From G965205725 sp965205725 (GTDB lineage Bacteria > Pseudomonadota > Gammaproteobacteria > Pseudomonadales > Halieaceae): a stretch of DNA of 64,000 bases. The stretch is taken from the NCBI GenBank assembly GCA_965205725.1, contig OZ242189.1:310001-374000 (forward strand). The letters run 5' to 3'. Every line of letters starts with the position of its first letter. The stretch's first letter is position 1. The notes below the pieces were generated by a model that had not been told where the DNA came from, ran no database searches, and saw only the letters and a program-made list of their open reading frames with translations. Both the position numbers and the translations under genes were made by a program. Of the stretch, positions 12,801 through 21,633 are shown in pieces.

Positions 12801-15800
12801 CCCTGAGCTTAGACAGCAAGACCGTCGCGGCCACCTATGAGTCTGGCAACGGCAGCGACCGCCTCACCTACCGCTATACCGTCGCCGAAGGTGACCTGGA
12901 CCGTGACGGCCTGAGCGTGGGCCCGGCACTCACCCTCAATGGGGACCGCCTCACCGATGCCAGTGGCAACGCCGCCAGTCTCACGCTGACCAGCGTGGAC
13001 ACCAGCGGGGTGCGGGTAGACGGGGTGGCGCCGCTGCTGAGCAGCAGCAGCCCGACCGACGACGCGGACGCTGTGGCCCCTGACAGTAATATCAGCCTGA
13101 CCTTCGACAGCGCCATTGCCCTGGGCAGCGGCACCATCACCCTGGTCAACGACACGAACAGCAGCGATAGCCGAACCATTGATGTCACGGCTCACAATAG
13201 CCAGTTGTCCATTAACGCCAGCGATAACAGCCGGGTGCTGACCATTGACCCCGGTATGAACCTGGCCGGTGAGACCGACTACCACCTGGAGATCGAGAGC
13301 GGGGCCATCACCGATGAGGCCGGCAACCCCTATGGGGGTATTGCGGCGGGGGACAGGGAGACCCTCAACTTCGCCACCGCCGATATCACCGCGCCGACCG
13401 TAACCCGTGTGAGCGTCCCGGCGGCTGGCAACTACAAACTTGGCGACACCCTCGAGTTCACCGTGCAGTTCAGCGAAGCCGTCAGCCTGACAGCCGCCGA
13501 CAGCAGTGGCGGCATCGCCTCAACCCTGCCCCTGGGCTTAGACAGCAAGACCGTCGCGGCCACCTATGTGTCTGGCAACGGCAGCGACCGCCTCACCTAC
13601 CGCTATACCGTCGCCGAAGGTGACCTGGACCGTGACGGCCTGAGCGTGGGCCCGGCACTCACCCTCAATGGGGACCGCCTCACCGATGCCAGTGGCAACG
13701 CCGCCAGTCTCACGCTGACCAGCGTGGACACCAGCGGGGTGCGGGTAGACGGGGTGGCGCCGCTGCTGAGCAGCAGCAGCCCGACCGACGACGCGGACGC
13801 TGTGGCCCCTGACAGTAATATCAGCCTGACCTTCGACAGCGCGATTGCCCTGGGCAGCGGCACCATCACCCTGGTCAACGACACGAACAGCAGCGATAAC
13901 CGGGTCATTGATGTCGAGACTGACCGTGACCAGTTGTCCATTAACGCCAGCGATAACAGCCGGGTGCTGACCATTGACCCCGGCATGAACCTGGCCGGTG
14001 AGACCGGCTACCACCTGGAGATCGAGAGCGGGGCCATCACCGATGAGGCGGGCAACCCCTACGGGGGTATTGCGGCGGGGGACAGGGAGACCCTCAACTT
14101 CGCCACCGCCGATATCACCGCGCCGACCGTAACCCGTGTGAGCGTACCAGAGGCTGGCAACTACAAACTTGGCGACACCCTCGACTTTATCGTGCAGTTC
14201 AGCGAAGCCGTCAGCCTGACAGCCGCCGACAGCAGTGGCGGCACCGCCTCAACCCTGCCCCTGGGCTTAGACAGCAAGACCGTCGCGGCCACCTATGTGT
14301 CTGGCAACGGCAGCGACCGCCTCACCTACCGCTATACCGTCGCCGAAGGTGACCTGGACCGTGACGGCCTGAGCGTGGGCCCGGCACTCACCCTCAATGG
14401 GGACCGCCTCACCGATGCCAGTGGCAACGCCGCCAGTCTCACGCTGACCAGCGTGGACACCAGCGGGGTGCGGGTAGACGGGGTGGCGCCGCTGCTGAGC
14501 AGCAGCAGCCCGACCGACGACGCGGACGCTGTGGCCCCTGACAGTAATATCAGCCTGACCTTCGACAGCGCCATTGCCCTGGGCAGCGGCACCATCACCC
14601 TGGTCAACGACACGAACAGCAGCGATAACCGGGTCATTGATGTCGAGACTGACCGTGACCAGTTGTCCATTAACGCCAGCGATAACAGCCGGGTGCTGAC
14701 CATTGACCCCGGCATGAACCTGGCCGGTGAGACCGGCTACCACCTGGAGATCGAGAGCGGGGCCATCACCGATGAGGCGGGCAACCCCTACGGGGGTATT
14801 GCGGCGGGGGACAGGGAGACCCTCAACTTCGCCACCGCCGATATCACCGCGCCGACCGTGACCGGCGTGAGCGTCCCGGCGGCTGGCACCTACAAACTTG
14901 GCGACACCCTCGACTTTACGGTGCAGTTCAGCGAAGCCGTCAGCCTGACAGCCGCCGACAGCAGTGGCGGCACCGCCTCAACCCTGCCCCTGAGCTTAGA
15001 CAGCAAGACCGTCGCGGCCACCTATGAGTCTGGCAACGGCAGCGACCGCCTCACCTACCGCTATACCGTCGCCGAAGGTGACCTGGACCGTGACGGCCTG
15101 AGCGTGGGCCCGGCACTCACCCTCAATGGGGACCGCCTCACCGATGCCAGTGGCAACGCCGCCAGTCTCACGCTGACCAGCGTGGACACCAGCGGGGTGC
15201 GGGTAGACGGGGTGGCGCCGCTGCTGAGCAGCAGCAGCCCGACCGACGACGCGGACGCTGTGGCCCCTGACAGTAATATCAGCCTGACCTTCGACAGCGC
15301 CATTGCCCTGGGCAGCGGCACCATCACCCTGGTCAACGACACGAACAGCAGCGATAACCGAACCATTGATGTCGAGACTGACCGTGACCAGTTGTCCATT
15401 AACGCCAGCGATAACAGCCGGGTGCTGACCATTGACCCCGGCATGAACCTGGCCGGTGAGACCGACTACCACCTGGAGATCGAGAGCGGGGCCATCACCG
15501 ATGAGGCCGGCAACCCCTACGGGGGTATTGCGGCGGGGGACAGGGAGACCCTCAACTTCGCCACCGCCGATATCACCGCGCCGAGCGTAACCCGCGTGAG
15601 CGTCCCGGCGGCGGGCACCTACAAACTTGGCGACACCCTCGACTTTACCGTGCAGTTCAGCGAAGCCGTCAACCTGACAGCCGCCGACAGCAGTGGCGGC
15701 ATCGCCTCAACCCTGCCCCTGAACTTAGACAGCAAGACCGTCGCGGCCACCTATGTGTCTGGCAGCGGCAGCGACCGCCTCACCTACCGCTATACCGTCG

Positions 15801-17730
15801 CCGAAGGTGACCTGGACCGTGACGGCCTGAGCGTGGGCCCGGCACTCACCCTCAATGGGGACCGCCTCACCGATGCCAGTGGCAACGCCGCCAGTCTCAC
15901 GCTGACCAGCGTGGACACCAGCGGGGTGCGGGTAGACGGGGTGGCGCCGCTGCTGAGCAGCAGCAGCCCGACCGACGACGCGGACGCTGTGGCCCCTGAC
16001 AGTAATATCAGCCTGACCTTCGACAGCGCCATTGCCCTGGGCAGCGGCACCATCACCCTGGTCAACGACACGAACAGCAGCGATAACCGGGTCATTGATG
16101 TCGAGACTGACCGTGACCAGTTGTCCATTAACGCCAGCGATAACAGCCGGGTGCTGACCATTGACCCCAGCATGAACCTGGCCGGCGAGACCGACTACCA
16201 CCTGGAGATCGAGAGCGGGGCCATCACCGATGAGGCCGGCAACCCCTACGGGGGTATTGCGGCGGGGGACAGGGAGACCCTCAACTTCGCCACCGCCGAT
16301 ATCACCGCGCCGACCGTAACCCGTGTGAGCGTCCCGGCGGCTGGCAACTACAAACTTGGCGACACCCTCGACTTTACCGTGCAGTTCAGCGAAGCCGTCA
16401 ACCTGACAGCCGCCGACAGCAGTGGCGGCATCGCCTCAACCCTGCCCCTGGGCTTAGACAGCAAGACCGCCTCGGCCACCTATGAGTCTGGCAACGGCAG
16501 CGACCGCCTCACCTACCGCTATACCGTCGCCGAAGGTGACCTGGACCGTGACGGCCTGAGCGTGGGCCCGGCACTCACCCTCAATGGGGACCGCCTCACC
16601 GATGCCAGTGGCAACGCCGCCAGTCTCACGCTGACCAGCGTGGACACCAGCGGGGTGCGGGTAGACGGGGTGGCGCCGCTGCTGAGCAGCAGCAGCCCGA
16701 CCGACGACGCGGACGCTGTGGCCCCTGACAGTAATATCAGCCTGACCTTCGACAGCGCCATTGCCCTGGGCAGCGGCACCATCACCCTGGTCAACGACAC
16801 GAACAGCAGCGATAACCGAACCATTGATGTCGAGACTGACCGTGACCAGTTGTCCATTAACGCCAGCGATAACAGCCGGGTGCTGACCATTGACCCCGGC
16901 ATGAACCTGGCCGGTGAGACCGACTACCACCTGGAGATCGAGAGCGGGGCCATCACCGATGAGGCGGGCAACCCCTACGGGGGTATTGCGGCGGGGGACA
17001 GGGAGACCCTCAACTTCGCCACCGCCGATATCACCGCGCCGACCGTAACCCGTGTGAGCGTACCAGAGGCTGGCAACTACAAACTTGGCGACACCCTCGA
17101 CTTTACCGTGCAGTTCAGCGAAGCCGTCAGCCTGACAGCCGCCGACAGCAGTGGCGGCATCGCCTCAACCCTGCCCCTGAGCTTAGACAGCAAGACCGTC
17201 GCGGCCACCTATGTGTCTGGCAGCGACAGCGACCGCCTCACCTACCGCTATACCGTCGCCGAAGGTGACCTGGACCGTGACGGCCTGAGCGTGGGCCCGG
17301 CACTCACCCTCAATGGGGACCGCCTCACCGATGCCAGTGGCAACGCCGCCAGTCTCACGCTGACCAGCGTGGACACCAGCGGGGTGCGGGTAGACGGGGT
17401 GGCGCCGCTGCTGAGCAGCAGCAGCCCGACCGACGACGCGGACGCTGTGGCCCCTGACAGTAATATCAGCCTGACCTTCGACAGCGCCATTGCCCTGGGC
17501 AGCGGCACCATCACCCTGGTCAACGACACGAACAGCAGCGATAACCGGGTCATTGATGTCGAGACTGACCGTGACCAGTTGTCCATTAACACCAGCGATA
17601 ACAGCCGGGTGCTGACCATTGACCCCGGTATGAACCTGGCCGGCGAGACCGGCTACCACCTGGAGATCGAGAGCGGGGCCATCACCGATGAGGCCGGCAA
17701 CCCCTACGGGGGTATCAGCGATGCCACTGT
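240..17730 (+). repeat. Tandem array of 24 coding units of 729 bp
   Basis: The landmark encoding D-I-T-A-P recurs at about 240, 969, 1717, 2446 and then every 729 bp to about 17025, giving 24 units. Unit 2 is 18 bp longer (extra codons around GSNTGGASKS, near 1131-1150) and unit 9 is 1 bp shorter. Most of each unit, including the stretch from RLTYRYTVAEGD to ITLVND, is essentially invariant in protein and DNA. Variation is confined to a patch around VTRVSVPAAGTYKLGD to YVSGSGSD and to a short SDNRVIDVETDRD patch. Units before about 9.7 kb mostly carry V-N-L, I-A-S, S-G-S-G and P-S-M-N variants; units after it mostly carry V-S-L, T-A-S, S-G-N-G and P-G-M-N variants, in mosaic combinations. Confidence 0.95.
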
Positions 17731-19708
17731 GCTCAACTTTGAAACTGAAATAGATACCAGCACGGTTGTGTTCGATCTAACGGCGGGTTTATCGTCGGAT
17801 CATAGCAGCCGGACCTTTGCAGCCGATGTCAGCTATACCCTTTATATCAAGGTGGATTCAGATTCTGCCACGATCACTCTAGGTAGTAGTGAGCATTGGT
17901 CGAGTGCCGGTAATCTGGGCGCAGATGACCAGCTTATCCTGATCGGCGATGGGAGTCCCATTACTGCCGGTGGCGGAGGCGCGATCAGCCGTACCGCAAC
18001 AGACGACCCCATTTGCTGGTTTAGCAATAACGATAATGGGGTCGCTTGCTTGTTCTATAGTGGTCAGTTTTTGCGATTCTACACCGAGCAGAGCGAGGAC
18101 GTGGATCTGTGGAGCGGAACTCTTGCAAGTATCAGCGTACAACCTGTACTGACTACCCTGCCGCCCTCGGTGAGACCGTTGGTGCCGGTTATTCGCGGCG
18201 TGAGCGTGGCCGATGGCGCCTACCAGCTTGGCGATAGGGTGTTGGTGACCGTCACAGCGGCCTCTGTCAGCGGGGGCAGTGCCGAGACCGGTTTGACCCT
18301 TTCGGGCCGCTTTAATGGTCAGACCCTGACCGATACCACCGACAACGGCGACGGCACTTATACAGGCACCTATACGGTGACCGCAGGCGACCCGGATGTG
18401 GCCGATGGTGGCACCGTCAACACCGCCCTGGTGCTGACCAATGCGGCGGGCAATGCCAGTGAAGCCTTTACTTCGGTCACCCTCAGCGGTGAGAGCATTA
18501 CTGCCACCACCGGCACGGTTGTGTTCGATCTAACGGCGGGTTTATCGTCGAACCACAGCAGCCGGGCCTTTGCAGCCGATGTTACCTATACCCTCTATAT
18601 CAAGGTGGATTCAGACTCTGCCACGATCACTCTAAATAGCGGCGAACGCTGGTCGAGTGCCGGTAATCTGGGCGCAGATGACCAGCTTATCCTGGTCGGC
18701 GATGGGAGTCCCATTCTCGGCGGTGGCGGAGGAGGCGCGATCAGCCGTACCGTAGCAGGCGACCCCGTTCGCTGGCTTAGCAGTAAATTTGGGAACGCTC
18801 TGATCGCTAGCTTGGACTATAACGGCTCGTTTTTTCGAGCCTTCACCAATCAGGCAGCGATCAAGGACCTGTGGAGCGGAACTCTCGCAAGTATCAGCGT
18901 ACAACCTGCACTGACTACCCTGCCGCCCTCGGTGAGACCGTTGGTGCCGGTCATCAGCGGCGTGAGCGTGGCCGATGGCGCCTACCAGCTTGGCGATAGG
19001 GTGCTGGTGACCGTCACAGCGGCCTCTGTCAGCGGGGGCAGTGCCGAGACCGGTTTGACCCTCTCGGGCCGCTTTAATGGTCAGACCCTGACCGATACCA
19101 CCGACAACGGCGACGGCACCTATACGGGCACCTATACGGTGACCGCAGGCGACCCTGATGTGGCCGATGGCGGCACCGTCAACACCGCCCTGGTGCTGAC
19201 CAATGCGGCGGGCAATGCCGGTGAAGCCTTTACTTCGGTCACCCTCAGCGGTGAGAGCATTACTGCCACCACCGGCACGGTTGTGTTCGATCTAACGACC
19301 GGCTTATCGTCAGATCATAGCAACCAGACTTTTGTAGCCGATGTTACCTATACCCTCTATATCAAGATGGATTCAGACTCTGCCACGATCACTCTAAATA
19401 GCGGCGAACGCTGGTCGAGTGCCGGTAATCTGGGCGCAGATGACCAGCTTATCCTGGTGGGCGATGGGAGTCCCATTACTGCCGGTGGAGGAGGCGCGGT
19501 CAGCCGTACCGTACCAGGCGACCTCCTTTGCTGGTTTAGCAGTAACGATAATGAGGTCGCTTGCTTGTTCAATGCTGGTCAGTTTTTGCGATTCTACACC
19601 GAGCAGAGCATGGACGTGAATCTGTGGAACGGAACTCTTGCAGGCATCAGCGTACCCAGGCCGCTTACACTGACTGCCCTGCCGGCCTCGGTGGAGCTAC
19701 CTCTTTGA
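6839..19708 (+). CDS. Giant Ig-like repeat surface protein, 3' part
   Basis: This continues the preceding frame after the one-base deletion; homology with the repeat unit resumes at about 6718, so the GTG at 6839 is only the first start-like codon after the shift. It holds units 10 to 24 of the array and then a different C-terminal region from about 17755: three copies of a roughly 130-residue module (TVVFDLTAGLSSDHS...) separated by two Ig-like linkers (GVSVADGAYQLGD...). The protein is acidic, rich in Asp, Ser, Thr and Gly, and has almost no Cys in the repeats, as expected for a secreted, Ca-binding fibrous adhesin. I see no RTX nonapeptides, autotransporter barrel or LPXTG-like anchor at the C-terminus, and no type I secretion genes in the window, so the export route is unknown. 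A role in adhesion is inference. Confidence 0.85.
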   Translation: MTGVSVPAAGTYKLGDTLDFTVQFSEAVNLTAADSSGGIASTLPLGLDSKTVAATYVSGSGSDRLTYRYTVAEGDLDRDGLSVGPALTLNGDRLTDASGNAASLTLTSVDTSGVRVDGVAPLLSSSSPTDDADAVAPDSNISLTFDSAIALGSGTITLVNDTNSSDNRVIDVETDRDQLSINASDNSRVLTIDPSMNLAGETDYHLEIESGAITDEAGNPYGGIAAGDRETLNFATADITAPSVTRVSVPAAGTYKLGDTLDFTVQFSEAVNLTAADSSGGIASTLPLNLDSKTVAATYVSGSGSDRLTYRYTVAEGDLDRDGLSVGPALTLNGDRLTDASGNAASLTLTSVDTSGVRVDGVAPLLSSSSPTDDADAVAPDSNISLTFDSAIALGSGTITLVNDTNSSDNRVIDVETDRDQLSINASDNSRVLTIDPSMNLAGETDYHLEIESGAITDEAGNPYGGIAAGDRETLNFATADITAPSVTGVSVPAAGTYKLGDTLDFTVQFSEAVNLTAADSSGGIASTLPLSLDSKTVAATYVSGSGSDRLTYRYTVAEGDLDRDGLSVGPALTLNGDRLTDASGNAASLTLTSVDTSGVRVDGVAPLLSSSSPTDDADAVAPDSNISLTFDSAIALGSGTITLVNDTNSSDSRTIDVETDRDQLSINASDNSRVLTIDPSMNLAGETDYHLEIESGAITDEAGNPYGGIAAGDRETLNFATADITAPSVTGVSVPAAGTYKLGDTLDFTVQFSEAVNLTAADSSGGIASTLPLNLDSKTVAATYVSGSGSDRLTYRYTVAEGDLDRDGLSVGPALTLNGDRLTDASGNAASLTLTSVDTSGVRVDGVAPLLSSSSPTDDADAVAPDSNISLTFDSAIALGSGTITLVNDTNSSDNRVIDVETDRDQLSINASDNSRVLTIDPSMNLAGETDYHLEIESGAITDEAGNPYGGIAAGDRETLNFATADITAPSVTRVSVPEAGTYKLGDSLDFTVQFSEAVNLTAADSSGGIASTLPLNLDSKTVAATYVSGSGSDRLTYRYTVAEGDLDRDGLSVGPALTLNGDRLTDASGNAASLTLTSVDTSGVRVDGVAPLLSSSSPTDDADAVAPDSNISLTFDSAIALGSGTITLVNDTNSSDNRVIDVETDRDQLSINASDNSRVLTIDPGMNLAGETGYHLEIESGAITDEAGNPYGGIAAGDRETLNFATADITAPTVTGVSVPAAGTYKLGDTLDFTVQFSEAVSLTAADSSGGTASTLPLSLDSKTVAATYESGNGSDRLTYRYTVAEGDLDRDGLSVGPALTLNGDRLTDASGNAASLTLTSVDTSGVRVDGVAPLLSSSSPTDDADAVAPDSNISLTFDSAIALGSGTITLVNDTNSSDSRTIDVETDRDQLSINASDNSRVLTIDPSMNLAGETDYHLEIESGAITDEAGNPYGGIAAGDRETLNFATADITAPTVTGVSVPAAGTYKLGDTLDFTVQFSEAVSLTAADSSGGIASTLPLNLDSKTVAATYVSGSGSDRLTYRYTVAEGDLDRDGLSVGPALTLNGDRLTDASGNAASLTLTSVDTSGVRVDGVAPLLSSSSPTDDADAVAPDSNISLTFDSAIALGSGTITLVNDTNSSDNRVIDVETDRDQLSINASDNSRVLTIDPGMNLAGETDYHLEIESGAITDEAGNPYGGIAAGDRETLNFATADITAPTVTRVSVPAAGNYKLGDTLDFIVQFSEAVSLTAADSSGGTASTLPLGLDSKTASATYESGNGSDRLTYRYTVAEGDLDRDGLSVGPALTLNGDRLTDASGNAASLTLTSVDTSGVRVDGVAPLLSSSSPTDDADAVAPDSNISLTFDSAIALGSGTITLVNDTNSSDNRVIDVETDRDQLSINASDNSRVLTIDPGMNLAGETDYHLEIESGAITDEAGNPYGGIAAGDRETLNFATADITAPTVTGVSVPAAGTYKLGDTLDFTVQFSEAVSLTAADSSGGTASTLPLSLDSKTVAATYESGNGSDRLTYRYTVAEGDLDRDGLSVGPALTLNGDRLTDASGNAASLTLTSVDTSGVRVDGVAPLLSSSSPTDDADAVAPDSNISLTFDSAIALGSGTITLVNDTNSSDSRTIDVTAHNSQLSINASDNSRVLTIDPGMNLAGETDYHLEIESGAITDEAGNPYGGIAAGDRETLNFATADITAPTVTRVSVPAAGNYKLGDTLEFTVQFSEAVSLTAADSSGGIASTLPLGLDSKTVAATYVSGNGSDRLTYRYTVAEGDLDRDGLSVGPALTLNGDRLTDASGNAASLTLTSVDTSGVRVDGVAPLLSSSSPTDDADAVAPDSNISLTFDSAIALGSGTITLVNDTNSSDNRVIDVETDRDQLSINASDNSRVLTIDPGMNLAGETGYHLEIESGAITDEAGNPYGGIAAGDRETLNFATADITAPTVTRVSVPEAGNYKLGDTLDFIVQFSEAVSLTAADSSGGTASTLPLGLDSKTVAATYVSGNGSDRLTYRYTVAEGDLDRDGLSVGPALTLNGDRLTDASGNAASLTLTSVDTSGVRVDGVAPLLSSSSPTDDADAVAPDSNISLTFDSAIALGSGTITLVNDTNSSDNRVIDVETDRDQLSINASDNSRVLTIDPGMNLAGETGYHLEIESGAITDEAGNPYGGIAAGDRETLNFATADITAPTVTGVSVPAAGTYKLGDTLDFTVQFSEAVSLTAADSSGGTASTLPLSLDSKTVAATYESGNGSDRLTYRYTVAEGDLDRDGLSVGPALTLNGDRLTDASGNAASLTLTSVDTSGVRVDGVAPLLSSSSPTDDADAVAPDSNISLTFDSAIALGSGTITLVNDTNSSDNRTIDVETDRDQLSINASDNSRVLTIDPGMNLAGETDYHLEIESGAITDEAGNPYGGIAAGDRETLNFATADITAPSVTRVSVPAAGTYKLGDTLDFTVQFSEAVNLTAADSSGGIASTLPLNLDSKTVAATYVSGSGSDRLTYRYTVAEGDLDRDGLSVGPALTLNGDRLTDASGNAASLTLTSVDTSGVRVDGVAPLLSSSSPTDDADAVAPDSNISLTFDSAIALGSGTITLVNDTNSSDNRVIDVETDRDQLSINASDNSRVLTIDPSMNLAGETDYHLEIESGAITDEAGNPYGGIAAGDRETLNFATADITAPTVTRVSVPAAGNYKLGDTLDFTVQFSEAVNLTAADSSGGIASTLPLGLDSKTASATYESGNGSDRLTYRYTVAEGDLDRDGLSVGPALTLNGDRLTDASGNAASLTLTSVDTSGVRVDGVAPLLSSSSPTDDADAVAPDSNISLTFDSAIALGSGTITLVNDTNSSDNRTIDVETDRDQLSINASDNSRVLTIDPGMNLAGETDYHLEIESGAITDEAGNPYGGIAAGDRETLNFATADITAPTVTRVSVPEAGNYKLGDTLDFTVQFSEAVSLTAADSSGGIASTLPLSLDSKTVAATYVSGSDSDRLTYRYTVAEGDLDRDGLSVGPALTLNGDRLTDASGNAASLTLTSVDTSGVRVDGVAPLLSSSSPTDDADAVAPDSNISLTFDSAIALGSGTITLVNDTNSSDNRVIDVETDRDQLSINTSDNSRVLTIDPGMNLAGETGYHLEIESGAITDEAGNPYGGISDATVLNFETEIDTSTVVFDLTAGLSSDHSSRTFAADVSYTLYIKVDSDSATITLGSSEHWSSAGNLGADDQLILIGDGSPITAGGGGAISRTATDDPICWFSNNDNGVACLFYSGQFLRFYTEQSEDVDLWSGTLASISVQPVLTTLPPSVRPLVPVIRGVSVADGAYQLGDRVLVTVTAASVSGGSAETGLTLSGRFNGQTLTDTTDNGDGTYTGTYTVTAGDPDVADGGTVNTALVLTNAAGNASEAFTSVTLSGESITATTGTVVFDLTAGLSSNHSSRAFAADVTYTLYIKVDSDSATITLNSGERWSSAGNLGADDQLILVGDGSPILGGGGGGAISRTVAGDPVRWLSSKFGNALIASLDYNGSFFRAFTNQAAIKDLWSGTLASISVQPALTTLPPSVRPLVPVISGVSVADGAYQLGDRVLVTVTAASVSGGSAETGLTLSGRFNGQTLTDTTDNGDGTYTGTYTVTAGDPDVADGGTVNTALVLTNAAGNAGEAFTSVTLSGESITATTGTVVFDLTTGLSSDHSNQTFVADVTYTLYIKMDSDSATITLNSGERWSSAGNLGADDQLILVGDGSPITAGGGGAVSRTVPGDLLCWFSSNDNEVACLFNAGQFLRFYTEQSMDVNLWNGTLAGISVPRPLTLTALPASVELPL
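17755..19690 (+). repeat. Threefold C-terminal module of the giant protein
   Basis: A module starting CACGGTTGTGTTCGATCTAA occurs at about 17760, 18514 and 19276. Each copy encodes about 130 residues with FDLTAGLSS, YTLYIKVDSDSATITL, WSSAGNLGADDQLIL and LWSGTLASISV landmarks. Between copies lies an Ig-like linker of about 110 residues (from VSVADGAYQLGD to TSVTLSGESITATTG), present twice. The third module runs straight to the stop codon. Copies 1 and 3 contain a CWF...VACLF Cys pair that copy 2 has lost. I do not recognise the module as a named family. Confidence 0.8.
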
Positions 19709-19783
19709 AAAAATCGATATCTGCAACGGCTTGTAAGCTGCAGCGCTACCTCAAAGCCGCAGCGCTGGCTAAGCAAGGGCCAG

Positions 19784-19811
19784 TTGATTTGCGGGCTGGG
19801 CAGCATATACT
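19784..19811 (+). promoter_or_regulatory. Candidate sigma-70 promoter upstream of the acyl-CoA synthetase gene
   Basis: TTGATT (19784-19789) is followed 16 bp later by TATACT (19806-19811), about 100 bp before the synthetase start codon. It lies in the 206-bp gap between the giant gene and the catabolic island; the same gap contains an inverted repeat with CAGCGCT arms near 19740-19766. This is a sequence match only. Confidence 0.35.
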
Positions 19812-19914
19812 CATAAACCTGCGCTGCGGCAACTTCCAGTTTTGCAGTGTCGGTACTGGCCAAACCGCAGTCACCGAAGAGATAGACCAAAAATCCTAAC
19901 GATAAAGGTAAGCA

Positions 19915-21633
19915 ATGTACAAAGAGTTGAGAGAATCCTGGGGCGAACTTACAGCGCCTGGGCAGATGTTTGAGATTGCCGAAGTTGAAATACGTGGGCA
20001 AAAACTAAAATCCTTCGCCAATGCACCCGGAAATTTGCGCGATATGTGGTTAATGTCGGCCGGGCATGGTGATGCCGACTACCTTGTCTATCAAGATGAG
20101 CGATGGACCTATAACCAGGCCCACGAACAAGTTAACCGCATCGCCAGTTGGTTGGTTGACAATGGTGTGAACCAGCATGATCGAGTTGCCATTTCTATGC
20201 GCAATTTCCCCGAGTGGATGATGAGCTATTGGGCAATTATCTCGGTAGGGGCCAGCGCCGTGGGCATGAATGCCTGGTGGGTCACCGAAGAAATGGAATA
20301 TGGACTGGAAGATTCTGCTCCGGTGATGTTGATCTGCGATCAGGAGCGCTTTGCTCGTTTTGAGTCGCTTAGACACAAATTCCCCGATATGAAAGTTGTT
20401 GGCGTTCGCATGGAAGGGGCCTTACCTGAAGGCGTCATCAATTGGGCAGAGGTGTTGACCGGTGAGCCTGTTTTGCCAGATGTCACCATCGACCCGGATG
20501 ACGATGCCTGTATTTTTTACACCTCTGGCACAACCGGTCGGCCCAAGGGCGCCCAGCTAACACACCTGGGTTGTACCAATAACGTCCTGGGTGTGGTGTT
20601 TGCCAACATGGTGCAGCATGCGGCGATGGGTAAAGTAAGAGCTGAGGCGGGTGAGGAGTTGACGCAGAGTGATGACCCTTTGGCAGACGAGCCACCCTCT
20701 TCAATCATTTCTACACCGCTGTTTCACGTTACCGCGAACAACTGTGTTGCCCAGGCCGTGACCGTTGGCGGGGGCAAGTTGGTGCATATGTATAAATGGG
20801 ATGCAGGAGAAGCCTTGCGTATTGTAGAAGAAGAGAAAATCTCGGTATTTACCGGCGTGCCGGTCATGTCTCGCGAAATGATCTCTCATCCCGATTTCGC
20901 AACCCGCGATACCTCCAGCTTAAAAAGTCTTGGCGGCGGTGGTGCGCCGGTGCAACCTGATCTGGTTGACAGAATTGACAAGGTGGGCGGCGGGGCGGCA
21001 CCCCAGCAAGGCTATGGCATGACAGAAACCTGCGGGATCATTGCGGCCCATGGCGGCGCGTTTTTTGTCGATAAGCCTGCCAGCGCCGGTATGGTTATGC
21101 CAATCTACGATGTTAAATGCATCGATGAAAAGGGCAGCGAGCTACCCCAGGGTGAGCGCGGCGAAGTTTGCGTCAAAGGCTGCCAGGTGATCAAGGGTTA
21201 TTTGAATCGCCCCGATGCCACTGCCGAGACTATCGTTGATGGCTGGTTGCACACGGGTGATATTGGTTATTTTGACGAAGATGGATTTCTCTATCTGGTT
21301 GATCGCGCCAAGGACATGGTTTTGCGCGGCGGAGAAAATGTCTACTGTAGCGAAGTAGAAACTGTGATCTTTAAACACGATGCAGTTGCCGAAGCGTCGG
21401 TCTTTGCTGTGCCGGATGAGCGTCTTGGCGAGGAAGTCGGTGTTGCTATCTACCTGAAACAGGGCAGCAGCCTTGCAGCGGATGAATTACGTGAATTTTG
21501 TAAAACGCAATTGTCCGTGCACAAAATTCCTCGCTATATCTGGTTTACCTCTGAGGCGTTGCCGCGCAACGCCAGTGGTAAGTTCCTCAAGCGGGAGCTG
21601 CAACAAGAACTGGATACCGCTGACGCGGTGTAG
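19915..21633 (+). CDS. AMP-forming acyl-CoA synthetase (class I adenylate-forming ligase)
   Basis: Activates a carboxylic acid to its CoA thioester via an acyl-adenylate, feeding the island downstream. All family motifs are visible in the 572-residue product: the phosphate-binding loop SGTTGRPKG at residues 204-212, GYGMTE at 366-371, GWLHTGD at 443-449, the hinge stretch DRAKDMVLRGGENVY, and the C-terminal catalytic lysine K556 in NASGKFLKREL. Length is normal for long-chain or cyclic-acid CoA ligases. The ATG at 19915 follows AAAGGTAAGC. The exact substrate cannot be read from the sequence. The gene is convergent with the AraC-type regulator that follows. Confidence 0.93.
   Translation: MYKELRESWGELTAPGQMFEIAEVEIRGQKLKSFANAPGNLRDMWLMSAGHGDADYLVYQDERWTYNQAHEQVNRIASWLVDNGVNQHDRVAISMRNFPEWMMSYWAIISVGASAVGMNAWWVTEEMEYGLEDSAPVMLICDQERFARFESLRHKFPDMKVVGVRMEGALPEGVINWAEVLTGEPVLPDVTIDPDDDACIFYTSGTTGRPKGAQLTHLGCTNNVLGVVFANMVQHAAMGKVRAEAGEELTQSDDPLADEPPSSIISTPLFHVTANNCVAQAVTVGGGKLVHMYKWDAGEALRIVEEEKISVFTGVPVMSREMISHPDFATRDTSSLKSLGGGGAPVQPDLVDRIDKVGGGAAPQQGYGMTETCGIIAAHGGAFFVDKPASAGMVMPIYDVKCIDEKGSELPQGERGEVCVKGCQVIKGYLNRPDATAETIVDGWLHTGDIGYFDEDGFLYLVDRAKDMVLRGGENVYCSEVETVIFKHDAVAEASVFAVPDERLGEEVGVAIYLKQGSSLAADELREFCKTQLSVHKIPRYIWFTSEALPRNASGKFLKRELQQELDTADAV

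Noticed and set aside
399..17659. Regular antisense open frames of about 127 and 158 codons through the whole giant gene
   Set aside because: They repeat every 729 bp exactly with the coding unit, so they are by-products of codon composition in the repeat, not genes.
19561..20001. Small frames on both strands around the end of the giant gene
   Set aside because: They overlap the real genes or the leader and show no family features or ribosome sites.
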